DNA of 64,000 bases from Ulva prolifera (taxonomy: Eukaryota > Chlorophyta > Ulvophyceae > Ulvales > Ulvaceae). How positions within the stretch are numbered: the stretch's first letter is position 1; every line of letters starts with the position of its first letter. The notes beneath the pieces were generated by a model. It did no database searches. It was not told where the DNA came from and was given only the letters and a program-made list of their open reading frames with translations. The translations under genes were made by a program, and so were the position numbers. The stretch covers positions 11,537,874-11,601,873 of the forward strand of contig CM041198.1 of assembly GCA_023078555.1 (NCBI GenBank). The letters are read 5' to 3'. This document shows, piece by piece, positions 45,479 to 55,925 of this stretch.

Positions 45479-46231
45479 GTGCAGAGTCTCAAGCACGAGC
45501 TGCACCGAGAGCGCGCCCTGGCTGTCTGGAGGACATGTTCAGGTAAGATGATGAATGCCAAGGACTGTGCGCCCGGTGCGCTGAGAGCAGGCTATGACCG
45601 CAACGCATCGCACTATGTGGAAGCTTCGTTTCTCAGGAAGCTGCAGGACACGACGGAGGCGATGTCAGAAGAGATGCTGGCGAGCCAGATGGGGCCAGCA
45701 CAGCTGATGATCGAGGCCATCCGCGAGCTGTCAAAGGAGCTCGGCATGGAATCAATATTCATCGCTAGCGAGTTGCCCGAGGTGCTCAGCAAGTTGCTGA
45801 TTCGGCGTCGAGGAGCTGCGGAACAGGAATGTTTCGCGCTGGCTGCCCTGGGAGCAGTAAGGGACGAGACACTCTTAGCAGTGCGAAGGTGGGAACAGGA
45901 AGTCCACAGCAAGGCCTCATCGGCTGAAATAGATTATACATTTCGGCAGACATCGGCACCCAGCCGTATCCGGGAGAGCAGCCCCAAACGGCAAAGGCTG
46001 GGGCAGGGCGATCTGCGTTCGCGGGAGGGACGTTCGGCCGCAACTCCAGACAACAGGACAGTAGCGAAGCAAATAGAGAGAAAGCTCGAACTAGGTAGCA
46101 GCGTGTGTTTCCAGTACGTCGGCACGGACAAGCAATGCGGCAAGCCGTGCAACAGGCTCCCATGCAACGGGAACGCTGGTCCCGATTTTTTACAGGGCAG
46201 ACAGAGACTACAACCGTCGTACCGGGAGTAG
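45479..46231 (+). CDS. Gag-like ORF of the PAT element
   Basis: The 250-residue frame starts MQSLKHELHRERALAVWRTC. It includes a helical, charged region (LRKLQDTTEAMSEEMLASQM, LMIEAIRELSKELGMESIF) and ends with a basic part and a Cys cluster (CFQYVGTDKQCGKPCNRLPC), which could bind nucleic acid. The first ORF of PAT/DIRS elements is usually gag. I recognise no named domain. The ATG could also be the one at 45551 (MMNAKDC). Confidence 0.5.
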   Translation: MQSLKHELHRERALAVWRTCSGKMMNAKDCAPGALRAGYDRNASHYVEASFLRKLQDTTEAMSEEMLASQMGPAQLMIEAIRELSKELGMESIFIASELPEVLSKLLIRRRGAAEQECFALAALGAVRDETLLAVRRWEQEVHSKASSAEIDYTFRQTSAPSRIRESSPKRQRLGQGDLRSREGRSAATPDNRTVAKQIERKLELGSSVCFQYVGTDKQCGKPCNRLPCNGNAGPDFLQGRQRLQPSYRE

Positions 46232-46256
46232 TGAGAGCCAGAGTCGTGGGCCTGAT

Positions 46257-46925
46257 TTGAGGAAGGGAAAATGTACCGGAAGGACAGAAACAAGACGCAT
46301 ATGCACTGATTACCACCAGGCACTGACTGTGGAGGACACAGAGCACGAGCATGCACGTTGGCACGAAGAAATGGACGGTTACGTGGAGAATTGTGACCAG
46401 TCCACCTACCGACGGGTAGCACGAAACCTTACAGCCTTATTCGAAAGTCAGGTAAAACAACATGCAAAGATTTGGGTGGAAAAGGGTTTCTACCCACCCA
46501 ATGTGGACATGATGGCCAGCCACGGGGCACACCAGGTACAGCACTATGTGTCGGCAGTTTGGGACGGCATATGTGTCGCACAAGACGCCATGGTACAGAA
46601 CTGGAACCTCTGGCCCAGGGGCATCCCCGCACCTAAGCAGCGGGAAAAGCCATGCCTTTTTCTGGTCCCGCCACAGGCGATGTTGACCAATGTGTTATGG
46701 AAGATTAAGGAGGAGCGACCGAGCGTCTGGCTAGTTTGTTCAAGGTACTTGAGGCGCATAGACGTAAGATATATTGGACAGATGCCGGTCAAAGTGCAAT
46801 TTCCACTGAAGTGTAGAGCAGTCAAGCACATCGTGAAGCCAACCGCTTCAAATCCAGCATATAGGACAGGGGAGCACTGGAAAACGCCATTGCAAGTGCT
46901 CTTGATTACATGGGAACAGCTGTAA
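46257..46925 (+). CDS. DIRS-type pol C-terminal domain (RNase H/methyltransferase-like end); RT missing
   Basis: The frame contains FYPPNVDMMASHGAHQVQHY, then AQDAMVQNWNLW, then FLVPPQAMLTNVLWKIKEER and PSVWLVCS. In DIRS-order elements the pol polyprotein has a matching D-x-x-A-S ... D-A-x-x-x-x-W ... P-P ... V-L-x-K-I ... L-V series after RT. The upstream fingers and palm with the catalytic Asp pair are not present in any frame here. The domain is therefore an orphan C-terminal piece, which points to an internal deletion between 46231 and about 46300. Confidence 0.55.
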   Translation: MRKGKCTGRTETRRICTDYHQALTVEDTEHEHARWHEEMDGYVENCDQSTYRRVARNLTALFESQVKQHAKIWVEKGFYPPNVDMMASHGAHQVQHYVSAVWDGICVAQDAMVQNWNLWPRGIPAPKQREKPCLFLVPPQAMLTNVLWKIKEERPSVWLVCSRYLRRIDVRYIGQMPVKVQFPLKCRAVKHIVKPTASNPAYRTGEHWKTPLQVLLITWEQL

Positions 46926-47036
46926 GCATTCTGGCACAATGGCCGCTAGACTGACGGGACAGGAAACAATCGCTACAGCCCACAGTGCAACTGCATGGTT
47001 GTTCTGGCAGAGGGCCAGGCCAAACCACCGAAGCGC

Positions 47037-48227
47037 CTAACGCAAATGACGAGCCCTGTCAGCATATTTTGCGTAGGTAGACATGCTTGACATGCCAACG
47101 CGCTGCATAGTAACAGCGGGATGTTCATCCATCGATTTGGCGGCCTGCACATGGCCACGGCGGAAACTGTGCATCGTCTCGCCTCGATCATTGCCAAACT
47201 CGCACATATTGACACGCACTCGGTTGGCGGCAGCTTGAGAAGTCAGCCGGGCGATAGACGAGCGCTGGCTGCGAAACACGGGGCCCTCGGGCTCGGCACG
47301 GAGTAGACACCTCTGCCACTGATATAGTGTTCGCACGCGACGGATGGCACAAAGGGATGCGTTTGGGTTTGCCTTGATCTCCTGAGTAAGGGGTCGCCGG
47401 AGATGTTCGGTCTTGGTCCGGGTGGGCGCCACCAGCAAATGACCAGAAGGGGCCACACCAAACGGGATGTCACCTGCCCACGCAATGGCTACGGGGGTCG
47501 GATGGCCATCAGCCCCGAGAAGGTACATATCCCCCCAATCAACATGCAGAGCATCCTGGCCCCGACGACCACTGCACCACATGTATAACATATGGGTCAG
47601 GTCGCGCAGCAGCAGACCAGCCCGAGCACGGTCGTGGGCCTTTGCCGCCAGCACCAGAGCATCGTCCATGTTCTTCACCAGTAGGCATAGATCCTCCAAC
47701 TGAATTGGCACAGCGCTGCGAGGCCGCGTGCCGGACATGAGCTGGCGGCGTTGGTACACGCGCAGGGCGGTCTGAACCAAGGCAGACCGCACGGGATTGC
47801 CAACGGCGTCTTTGTCACACCAGTCCTGGGCACGACCTCGAGATTTGAAACACTGTGACAAAGAGCTTACCAGGCCGAATAAAGTGGAACTGGCCACATC
47901 CGAGGTGAGACCGCTGCGGCCGGTGAGAGTGGGCAAGAGATGACAGCGTATGTAACAACATATATCGTCAGGGCGGCAGAGGCGCCAGCCAACGTCCACG
48001 CTAGGAAACATGCTCCCGAGGTAGGCGCTGAAAGAAGCGTGCGCACGCTGATAGTTGGAAATGGTCCGAGGATGGCGAGAAAATTCCATCTCCTCGGCAA
48101 CAAGAGCGACGCGCTCCGCGCGCAGTAGCCGCTCCCTCTCCATAGGAGAGACGGGCGCATCTGGCATCGGTGTAAGGTCGGTGCCATACCGGAGGAGTGT
48201 AAGATGCTCAAGGGCATCAGCCTGCAT
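47037..48227 (-). CDS. Tyrosine recombinase of the PAT element
   Basis: I took the ATG at 48227 (MQADALEHLTLLRYG). The frame is open to an ATG at 48350, whose first 15 codons lie in repeat B1. The C-terminal half has the tyrosine-recombinase set: Arg in CSGRRGQDALHVDW, Lys in PTRTKTEHL, His-x-x-Arg in MHSFRRGHVQ, and the nucleophilic Tyr in MSTYAKYADRARHL. The N-terminal half fits a core-binding domain (RTISNYQRAHASFSAYLG). It would insert a circular DNA copy without a target duplication. Its orientation against gag is the kangaroo arrangement. The frame is intact. Confidence 0.88.
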   Translation of the reverse strand: MQADALEHLTLLRYGTDLTPMPDAPVSPMERERLLRAERVALVAEEMEFSRHPRTISNYQRAHASFSAYLGSMFPSVDVGWRLCRPDDICCYIRCHLLPTLTGRSGLTSDVASSTLFGLVSSLSQCFKSRGRAQDWCDKDAVGNPVRSALVQTALRVYQRRQLMSGTRPRSAVPIQLEDLCLLVKNMDDALVLAAKAHDRARAGLLLRDLTHMLYMWCSGRRGQDALHVDWGDMYLLGADGHPTPVAIAWAGDIPFGVAPSGHLLVAPTRTKTEHLRRPLTQEIKANPNASLCAIRRVRTLYQWQRCLLRAEPEGPVFRSQRSSIARLTSQAAANRVRVNMCEFGNDRGETMHSFRRGHVQAAKSMDEHPAVTMQRVGMSSMSTYAKYADRARHLR

Positions 48228-48305
48228 GTGTGCACAGCGGGTCAGCGGAGACAAGGCTCGGTGGGAAATGCTGCGTGCAGCGGTAAGAGTGCACAAGGGA
48301 GGGAG

Positions 48306-48393
48306 GGGCCTGGAAGAACCTTCCAGCGCGAATCCCAAAAGCATTCTCACCAGCGACTACCATCAGCACTGTGTCGCAGTGTAGAATCATTCT
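48306..48393 (+). repeat. Split repeat B1
   Basis: It runs from GGGCCTGGAAGAACC to AATCATTCT, directly joined to A2, and is identical to B2. On the minus strand it carries an ATG and the first codons (MRMLLGFALEGSS) in frame with the recombinase. Confidence 0.97.
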
Positions 48394-48588
48394 TTTCTCC
48401 ATTTGGCCTGACAACCAGTGGAACACTGGCAACCGAGATAAAGAGACAATACAGCAGGCAAACTGCACCTCGTATGCGGCACAATGTGCCAGCATCGCAC
48501 AGATGATTAAGCAAACACAAACAGATGAATCATCCATCTGTTGTAGTTTGACTGCTGCATGGACTTTCAACAATAACAGAGAATCGCA
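48394..48588 (+). repeat. Split repeat A2
   Basis: It is identical to A1 over 195 bp. The B1-A2 junction at 48393/48394 (CATTCT/TTTCTCC) corresponds to the junction formed when the element circularises. Confidence 0.97.
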
Positions 48589-48857
48589 CCCACCCCCCCC
48601 TCACCCAATGCGTTCTCGGCAGGAGGACCCGGCAGGGGGCCAGGTACAGACGAAAGTCCACGCAAAGACGGCCTGCAAAAACATCTGATGACACAACCAT
48701 TAGACGTGCACGGCACGGATGTCTGATAGGTTAGGCGAACAGCCAGATGGTAGTCCGCTATATTTATTTCGAAGCGGCCATGTGCATTAAAAGGCGGTGA
48801 AAGGCACCAGCCTGGATGACTAACGTGTAGTAAACTTGCACATGGCGGCGCCCGCCC

Positions 48858-48945
48858 GGGCCTGGAAGAACCTTCCAGCGCGAATCCCAAAAGCATTCTC
48901 ACCAGCGACTACCATCAGCACTGTGTCGCAGTGTAGAATCATTCT
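48858..48945 (+). repeat. Split repeat B2
   Basis: The right terminal repeat is identical to B1 over 88 bp. Target sequence resumes at 48946. Confidence 0.97.
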
Positions 48946-49270
48946 CACGTCCACCGGGAATGCGAGCCACTCAGACATCGCCCAGGGCCCTGGGCGGTGC
49001 ATATAGAATCACAATAACACACTGAATACACACAGACGGTCCCTGGGCGAAACGTAGAAAGGTGCTCAAGGAAAGGCCTGTTTTCGCCCCAAATGCTGAG
49101 TTCGCCCATGGACGCGGATTTGGCGCCCAGCGCACGCCCAGTGAGCACAGTGGGTTGAGAACACCCTAAAAACACTATAACACGTCGCATGGATGTTCAG
49201 TGACCTATCAATCTGTGTCTTGCGGGTATGTCCGACGTGTCTGTGATGCATTCATGGAGAGCGGACACCA
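48946..49270 (-). repeat. Palindrome repeat copy 1, main part
   Basis: It carries GCCCAGGGCCCTGGGCGG and several GCGCCCAG/CGCCCAG motifs and continues past AAACACTATAACA. Similarity to copy 3 extends to about 49210. Copies 1 and 3 are on the minus strand, copies 2 and 4 on the plus strand. The PAT element interrupts this copy. Confidence 0.8.
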
Positions 49271-50540
49271 CGCCGGCCTAGACCGGCTTACCTATCACAG
49301 ACTCAGCGACTGAGTGAAGTTAAGTGACTGGCATTGCTGTTGGTTTCTGCCGGAACTTACGTGCAATTTCTGCACCTCGTGAGTTTGCAAAGACGCATAA
49401 CAGCTGTGTCAGCAAAGACGCAACATATCATTCCAATCGACCATAGCATATACGTACACATACCAAAAGTCACCAGCTCCAGATGGCTCACGATCTCTAA
49501 CCTAGGTGGGGAAGGCAGCACTGTTCTTCCGTCACAGTGATTGAAAGGACGCTGCCGTACACCGGCTCATCAAAGCCTCGGCAAGAATGATCCCTGCGCG
49601 ATCTACAAATCGCAGTCATAATTTTCGCCTGTGTACATCATCTCCTTCTTCGTTTTGGAGGGCACGGAGGCGCTGCGAATCTGGCTGTGACGGTCGCCAC
49701 AGCATGTTCATTATGATTTTCACACAAATGTATTCAGCACTACGCAATAACTTATCGCTATTCAACCAGCACCGATCCACGTGAGTGATTCGTGGTCAAT
49801 CATGATGTCATCAGTGGGCGAAATGTGGCAGGTCACAGATGCAAGCACACGAAGTGGCTGTGTGTAAGGCATTCTTGCTTTGCTACACCTCTGATGCAGT
49901 TCAGAATCCCATGACAGCGATGCAGAGCGCATGCTGAGTTCTTCTCGCGTAAATATTCTTTTGCATTCTTTTCACAGCAGTATACGGTCAACTGCATCGG
50001 TTTTCTGCCTCAAGCAAAAGGCTACCATGCAATCAACATATAACCTGACTGGCATCGTTCAGATGTGACATCGCTTGCAATACAATCTAGATGCAACTAA
50101 ATGATACTGTCATTTATGACAAACATGCCAGATGTATCAACCAGGCCAGATGCATCCATGTGGTGTCAATACAATGACCTTCATCACGTGGACAGCCGCT
50201 TCATCAGCCTTGATCACAGCTGTCGATATCGTTGAAGGTATCCCGATTGACCCATAGTTTAACGCACACCTATTGAAGCCTGTTGTTGTATACTCATGCC
50301 ATGTACGGGACACGCCAGAACGAAATGGGGTCAGAGCCGCTGAAGCAATCAACCGCAGAGCGACAAAGCAACCCATCCCCAAGAGTGAACAACACTTGTA
50401 TTGATTCTTTATCGCGCTCCAATCGCGCAGAGCAGCAGCCTACATGCGGCAGCGCATGACCCCACAAGTCACAACGGCTAGGACGCCTTCCACAGCAATC
50501 GATAACAACAAAGATAACGTCCCACTATGGATTATAAATA
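49271..50540. other. No gene recognised
   Basis: Only short random frames are seen. No repeat border or RNA gene is visible. Confidence 0.45.
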
Positions 50541-52110
50541 TAATAAGGGTGTCCTAGGTTCACTGGGCGTGCTCTGGGCACGCGCTGGGCGCTGTAGGCG
50601 CTCCCTGGGCGAAATGGGTCATTCTGCCCAGGCATGCACACGCTTTTCGACGAAAAGACTGCTTTCGCCCAGCGACCTGAGACGACCGCCTGTGTGCATT
50701 CAGTATGTTATTGTGAGTCCATAGATACCGCCCAGGGCCCTGGGCGATGTCTGAGTGGCTCGCGTTCCCGGTGGACGTGTGCATGTCCCGAGTGCAGACC
50801 CCCCTCGCCAGAAACTCCCCTTCGCGAGCTGTGATGGCAAGGTCACTCCTGCGCGGCACCCAACCGCCACGTTATAGCGTTTTTATGATCTCAGCGCGCT
50901 TCCTTGTGCGCGCAGTCGTCAAGTCATTCTTTTTAGTGAATTGTTGCAATGCTCTGTTGTTGACCTGTCTGAAGTGCCTCATGATCAGAGCATTGTTTTC
51001 TCCCGTTCACTTTTGTAATCGCCTCAGCGCATGGCAATCAGCGAGCACCACACGTAAAAGTAACGGAAGCAATCAAGCATTGCACCGTACTGCAAGAATA
51101 CTTCTTGTAAGGGGCGAGTAATATTGTCACGTATGGCTGCACGAATCATATCTCATGTTGGCCGTGCGATGCAAGCTGCTGCAGTTACTTTACGGCACAG
51201 GAACACGCGAAGCGACATGTGCAGCACGAATAGCTCACATTCACTTTGTGTGTTGCCCAGCTGTTGCGTAATAATCAGGGCTAAAGGCAAAGCGAACAAT
51301 AAACATTCGGAATCACGTTGTTGAATGTCATAGCACTGCGGCGATGTTGTATTAGAGCGACGATCAGAATTGTCACACGCGGCCACTCGGAGCAAATCAA
51401 TTGCCGTTGCGGTGCAATTTACGGCGGTTTCACTACAGTACAAGGATGTGGTCAGCAATAAAGCAACAGTGAATTTGTGGTTCATTTTAGTGTGTCGAGC
51501 GCTGCTGCAGAGCCGCGGGCGAGGTCAACATCAGTGTTAGCATCTGCAGAGCTTTTGCAACACAAGCGCAGTTATAGACTGACCACCCAGCCAACATCAA
51601 AATACTGGCATTGTTGTTCTTCGTTGCAACGGAGCTGTGTTGCAGCAAAAACGCGGCCTGGCGGAGGGGCACGGGCCACGCACTGCATCAACACGGCAAC
51701 ACGGCAATCTCCCCGACACGGCAGCAACTGCATAAGCTCAACGATCAGCGTGTATGGGAGTGGAGCGGTTTCACTGTAGCAAGCACATTGTTCTAGATTG
51801 CAGCCAATTGGCAGGCCCCGCTGCAGAGGGGGGTCGGCACTAAGGCCTCATGCACGTCCAATTGAACCGCGAGCACCTCAGAGCGCTCCAGAACACAAGG
51901 AAAAGTCCTTCAGACTCGCAATAACCTTCTGAATCGATTGTAAGTAGTGTGGGCGAAACAGGTGAAAACGCCCAGCGAAACCGGGGTTTTTGGACCAAAA
52001 AGCCCGTTTTGCCCAGCGACGCCTCAGATAGCCTCAAACGGTGCCCAGCGTATGCCCATCGTGCTCAGTGGGCAGAGAGCACTCGAAAAACACCATAATA
52101 TGTTGCCCTG
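50541..52110. mobile_element. Possible foldback element with long inverted terminal repeats
   Basis: Palindrome repeat copy 2 (about 50541-50820, plus) and copy 3 (about 51825-52110, minus) face each other around 1.0 kb of non-coding DNA. Both have CAGACCCCCCTC-like or GAGGGGGGTC sequence at their inner ends and an AGGGTGT/GAGTGCT-CTC start at their outer ends. No transposase frame lies inside. It could be a non-autonomous foldback or MITE-like element, or two independent copies by chance. No target duplication was found. Confidence 0.5.
50704..50755 (+). repeat. Perfect 18 bp palindrome in repeat copy 2
   Basis: CGCCCAGGGCCCTGGGCG (50730-50747) reads the same on both strands. Copy 1 has it at 48979-48996. 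In copies 3 and 4 it is eroded. Confidence 0.85.
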
Positions 52111-53139
52111 ATGTTTAACTGACTGCCACCTCGACTTGTGTCACCGTGCGGTGTTCGCGTCCGACCAGCGTCATGGCGGGCGTCCATACTACCGGGAAAC
52201 ATCCCATCGATTACCATGATTTCGACTAGCTTACCGGGCTATTGGCACATATGCAGCTGTCTTGTGTGGTGATCAAAGAGCAGGCCGGTGGGCGACGTGC
52301 TCCTTGCTGAGATACTCAAAACATCGCAGCAGCTACAGTGTTGTGAACTCATCTTAAGATGGCATTGTTGTGAGACTACCCAAACTTTGATGCCTGCACA
52401 TACGGTACTGAGTGAACCTCCGGGTCAGTCAGTGTAGCTTGCTACACTGCATAGCAGTGCACCTTTGCACCTTAAGATCGAAGGGACAGCAGCACCACCG
52501 ACCAGATATGTTCTTCAAAAGCGATCAGTATACAAATTTGAAATGTACATGCCTATCATCAGCATGGTCTGCAAGCAAACACCATCCTACAGAATGGAAG
52601 GCTTGCGTAGGCACGTCATTGTTTGCCTGAATCCACACCATCATGCAATAGATCCACGCACAGTGTTACCAGAGACAGTCTGCCATGGTCCTTAACAGTC
52701 TGCCATGGTCCTAAACATGCCTGATCTGTTGACGAAGGCGATACACTGATTTCCAGTGGTACAGAGTAGTACAGAGTAGTACAGAGTCACACATGTATGC
52801 AACCAGGTCGTCACACATACGCTGAATGGAAGGACAAGTATCACACATGCTATCAGGACATGGCAATCTGATGTGCTGTAGAACCTGTGCTTGGCTCTGT
52901 TGTGATCAACTGTTGACAACGCCAAGTGCTATGGAGTACAAATTGCAGCAGCCAAGCGGCCCCCCAGCCAGATCGGGCAAGCAACAGTCTCGCCAGACCC
53001 GGAAAGCCATCTCAACTATCTCCAGTAATTATTCTGTGCGTAACAGCTCCTAACGACGCGGTCGATGGTGTCCAAGGGAAGCAAACATGGCAGAGCATGT
53101 ACTAGTACCGCCCGCAGCAACACAATATACCATTTATAA

Positions 53140-53430
53140 CGCATTTACAGGCATATAAGGGTGTTCTGAGGCCATTGGGCATGCTTCCGGTCCCGCTGGG
53201 CGCGTTCTCGCGCTCGCTGGGCACAATGGGGCTTTTTTCCCAGCCATGCACACGGATTTCGGGCCAAAGGTCCATTTCGCCCAGCGAGTTTAAACAAAGA
53301 TACAGCAGCATTCAGAAGGTTATTGTGAGTCTATAGACGTTCCCAGCGATGTATCGAGCGTTCTGAGCTGCTCGCGGTTCAATTGGACGTGCATGAGGCC
53401 TGAGTGCCGACCCCCCTCGCTGCAGGCTCG
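53140..53430 (+). repeat. Palindrome repeat copy 4
   Basis: GCATATAAGGGTGTTCTGAG at the start, CATTTCGCCCAGCGAG in the middle and GAGTGCCGACCCCCCTCGC at the end match copy 2. Divergence is greater. The interval 52111-53139 holds only a 10 bp triplication (GTACAGAGTA, about 52757-52786) and a 19-20 bp duplication (CTGCCATGGTCCT, 52680-52715). Confidence 0.75.
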
Positions 53431-54654
53431 TGGCAACGTTGTCCTGCCCAACCAGGTCGCACAGCGCCTATCAATGTCCAGACAGCACAGTAAGAGGCAA
53501 CTTCAATGTGTACACGCTCAATTCGTTTCAATTAGTGGACCGCCGCGAGCGCCAGCGCAGCTGCAGTGCCACGGCAGTGCAACTGCATGGCATGGGACCC
53601 CGGTGCACCGGGGTGCACCGCGGTGGTGATGCTCGCTTCGTAAATCACGAGGCATGACGGTGTCAGTCACGTGGGACAGGCTGAGGGAGGTAAGGAGTGT
53701 GGTCCGCATACGTTGCTACACATCATCGTCGACATTGAAAACCAGGGACAGCATGTGCGAATTCACCACACGTGCGGAATCGCGTGCCTGGTAAACAACA
53801 TTTCCAACTTGGGCGCCCATCACGGCTCACCAAAATGAGCATCTGCCTCAGCGACTATTGGGGCGGGCAGACACTATGTAGCTACACACAGTACTAGTCA
53901 GCTGTCGCTGCATCCTGCGCATAGCTTTGCAAGGGGCCAAGAATTGATTGAAAACTCAATTGTTGACCACATCGTCCGACTACATCCCAATTCCATGAGA
54001 CAGTAACACACCATTGGCGGTGGTCACTGCAGCGAGACCGCACACGGCGCGGCCACGCCGCTCACACAGATTGCGACCAGGCGGCCACAGGCATCCTGCG
54101 CCCGGCATGACATGTAGCACCGGGTCTGCTACATGTAGCACCGGGCCTGCACTCCGCAGCGTCAATGCCTGTAAAGCAGGATCGGCATGGTGTATCGATA
54201 TATACGGCGGATCCGAGATATACGGCGAAGCACGTCACATCAGTTCCATGGCCAGGAACACCTGGAACAGCCGAAACAGCCATGCGGCACCCTTCACAGC
54301 GTGCAGAAGTTAACACTCAGGAGGCGAGGGCATGCCTCGGGAAATGTTGCTGGTGGGTCACAAGCGGGCAGACACTGCATGTGCACTCAAAAGCTGCACT
54401 GAAACCAAATTCGTCATGCTGGCTGCACTCCCGAAAAGCGAAGCGAGCACAGCAATTGTGGGTGTAGACTGCCGTAGATTTGTTACACAGACAAAAGTGC
54501 CGAGATGGCAGCACCGCGAAAGCAGCGAGCAGAGCATGAATACATCCACCAACATGGCGCAACGCACTGATGCGCAGCCAGCAGAATAAGAACCCAAAGC
54601 GCTCACACTGACACCCACAAACACCAACATCTCCAACCACACATACCCCCACAG

Positions 54655-54656
<2 letters not shown>
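53431..54656. other. No gene recognised
   Basis: A duplicated ACATGTAGCACCGGG motif lies at 54110-54148. No coding signal is visible. Confidence 0.45.

Positions 54657-54685
<29 letters not shown>
54657..54685 (+). repeat. Poly-C tract, 29 bases
   Basis: This is an uninterrupted homopolymer. It lies at the outer side of the LINE 3' fragment that begins nearby on the minus strand, so it could be part of that element's tail, but it is also a usual place for assembly error. Confidence 0.9.
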
Positions 54686-54687
<2 letters not shown>

Positions 54688-54689
54688 CT

Positions 54690-55925
54690 TCGGAAGGGGG
54701 AGTGCGTTGGGATCTGGGGGGCAGGGCGACGTGCGCGTTGGGCCGGCGATGGCCGGGCTGCCAGCTTGGGCCGCCGTGGCCGCGCGGGCGGCGGGGTCAT
54801 TTTGCATGAGGGCCCGAGGCTGCGGGTGTTTGTGGCTGGTGCGTGCGCGGGTGGGTGCGCGCGTATTGTGCGTGTTCAGCGGATAGTTACGCGGGTGCGT
54901 GTTCAGCGGATGGCTGTCATGCTGTGATTGGGCGCCGTGTTCGGGTTCGACGTGGGTGTACATCTCCTGCCGTGCATTGGGGCGTTGGCATGCTTGTTCG
55001 TTGCCCTGGCGGTGCTACCGGCCACTCCGAATTTGTCGCTGTAACACCACACCCCTGTCCACATGTGTGGTTGTGTGCCGCAGCCGCGCCTGGGGCATCC
55101 CAACACAAGGCTGCCTGGCCGGGCTATCAGACAGCTCCTGACCCAAACCCTGGCCCTCTCCATACACCCGCAGCGTATCAGACGCACTGCCGCACAGCCT
55201 GCACCACCTGAAGCCCATAACCGAATTGCACCAGGGACAGAATGGCCACGCCACAATCACCTCAGGCTACGCATCCGCCATTCACCCCGTGTCCTGGTTT
55301 GAGCAGGTCTGCTCCAAGGCACAGGCCAGTGGGCGACTGCACTGAGCGGGCGCGGATTGTAAGGGACCGCCCGCTGCTCGAGCTGGACAGCCTGTGAGCG
55401 GCGAGGGATCGTCGGACAGGACTGCCAGTCTCTCCAAACTGCCTTGCCCGCGTGACGTGCCATTCACGGAGCCACAGCGCGGACCTGGCGAGAGACTGCA
55501 TGGCACATGATTGTGGAAAGATCGTGCATCGCGTTCTCGAGGCTGCGCCAGAGCCTGCAGCCAAATCAGCAAGCCTATGGAGGAACACAAAAGCGGCCAG
55601 GTCGACGCGTCCGTACATTTCATGCAAAGACGGAACCAGGGTGAAGGCGGCCACGCTGGCACGGCCGTTCTGGCCGCCTTTGCGGCAGTCAACGGCCTCC
55701 GCCGAGGCGCCATCGTGGAGCGCTGCAGCACTGACATTCGAGGCGGCCAGTGGGGATATATTGCGGGGTGCCGGCGCGCGAAATGTCTGCGTCCAACATC
55801 TGAACGACAACAGGCGCGCTGCCCATGGGTGCTGTCCTCAGTGCACCCCACAGCGCCTCGATTGCAGGAGGGGCCAGGTACTGGTAGCAGCCGTGGCCGC
55901 GCTCTTCAATAGCGCAGCGCGTTAG
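54690..55925 (-). mobile_element. LINE 3' end fragment, reverse orientation
   Basis: On the minus strand, 55900-55260 aligns with the LINE 3' part at 60480-60900. Shared pieces include the block encoding ...DVSAAALHDG (compare the 55740 region), the WFRLCMKCTDAST/ETYGRIG region, and the DNA GACGTCACGCGGG(T/C)AAGG and CCTCGCCGCTCACAGG. Frames are broken. The non-coding part down to about 54690 probably contains the 3' UTR. The copy is 5'-truncated, as LINE copies often are. Confidence 0.65.

Larger units (their letters stand above)
43796..48945 (+). mobile_element. DIRS-order element with split direct repeats, PAT/kangaroo type
   Basis: The order is A1 (43796-43990), gag-like ORF and DIRS-type domain on the plus strand, tyrosine recombinase on the minus strand, B1 (48306-48393) directly joined to A2 (48394-48588), a 269 bp spacer, and B2 (48858-48945). 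A1 and A2 are identical over 195 bp, B1 and B2 over 88 bp. The flanks ...GCCATGCA and CACGTCC... join exactly to the uninterrupted paralog at 50780, with no target-site duplication. This is expected for insertion by tyrosine recombinase of a circle whose junction is B-A. Reverse transcriptase itself is not found, so the copy is probably internally deleted or non-autonomous. Confidence 0.9.

Noticed and set aside
54358..54963. 201-residue minus-strand frame with poly-glycine
   Set aside because: It depends on the poly-C tract and on low-complexity GC-rich DNA. No motif is present and several frames are open there by composition.
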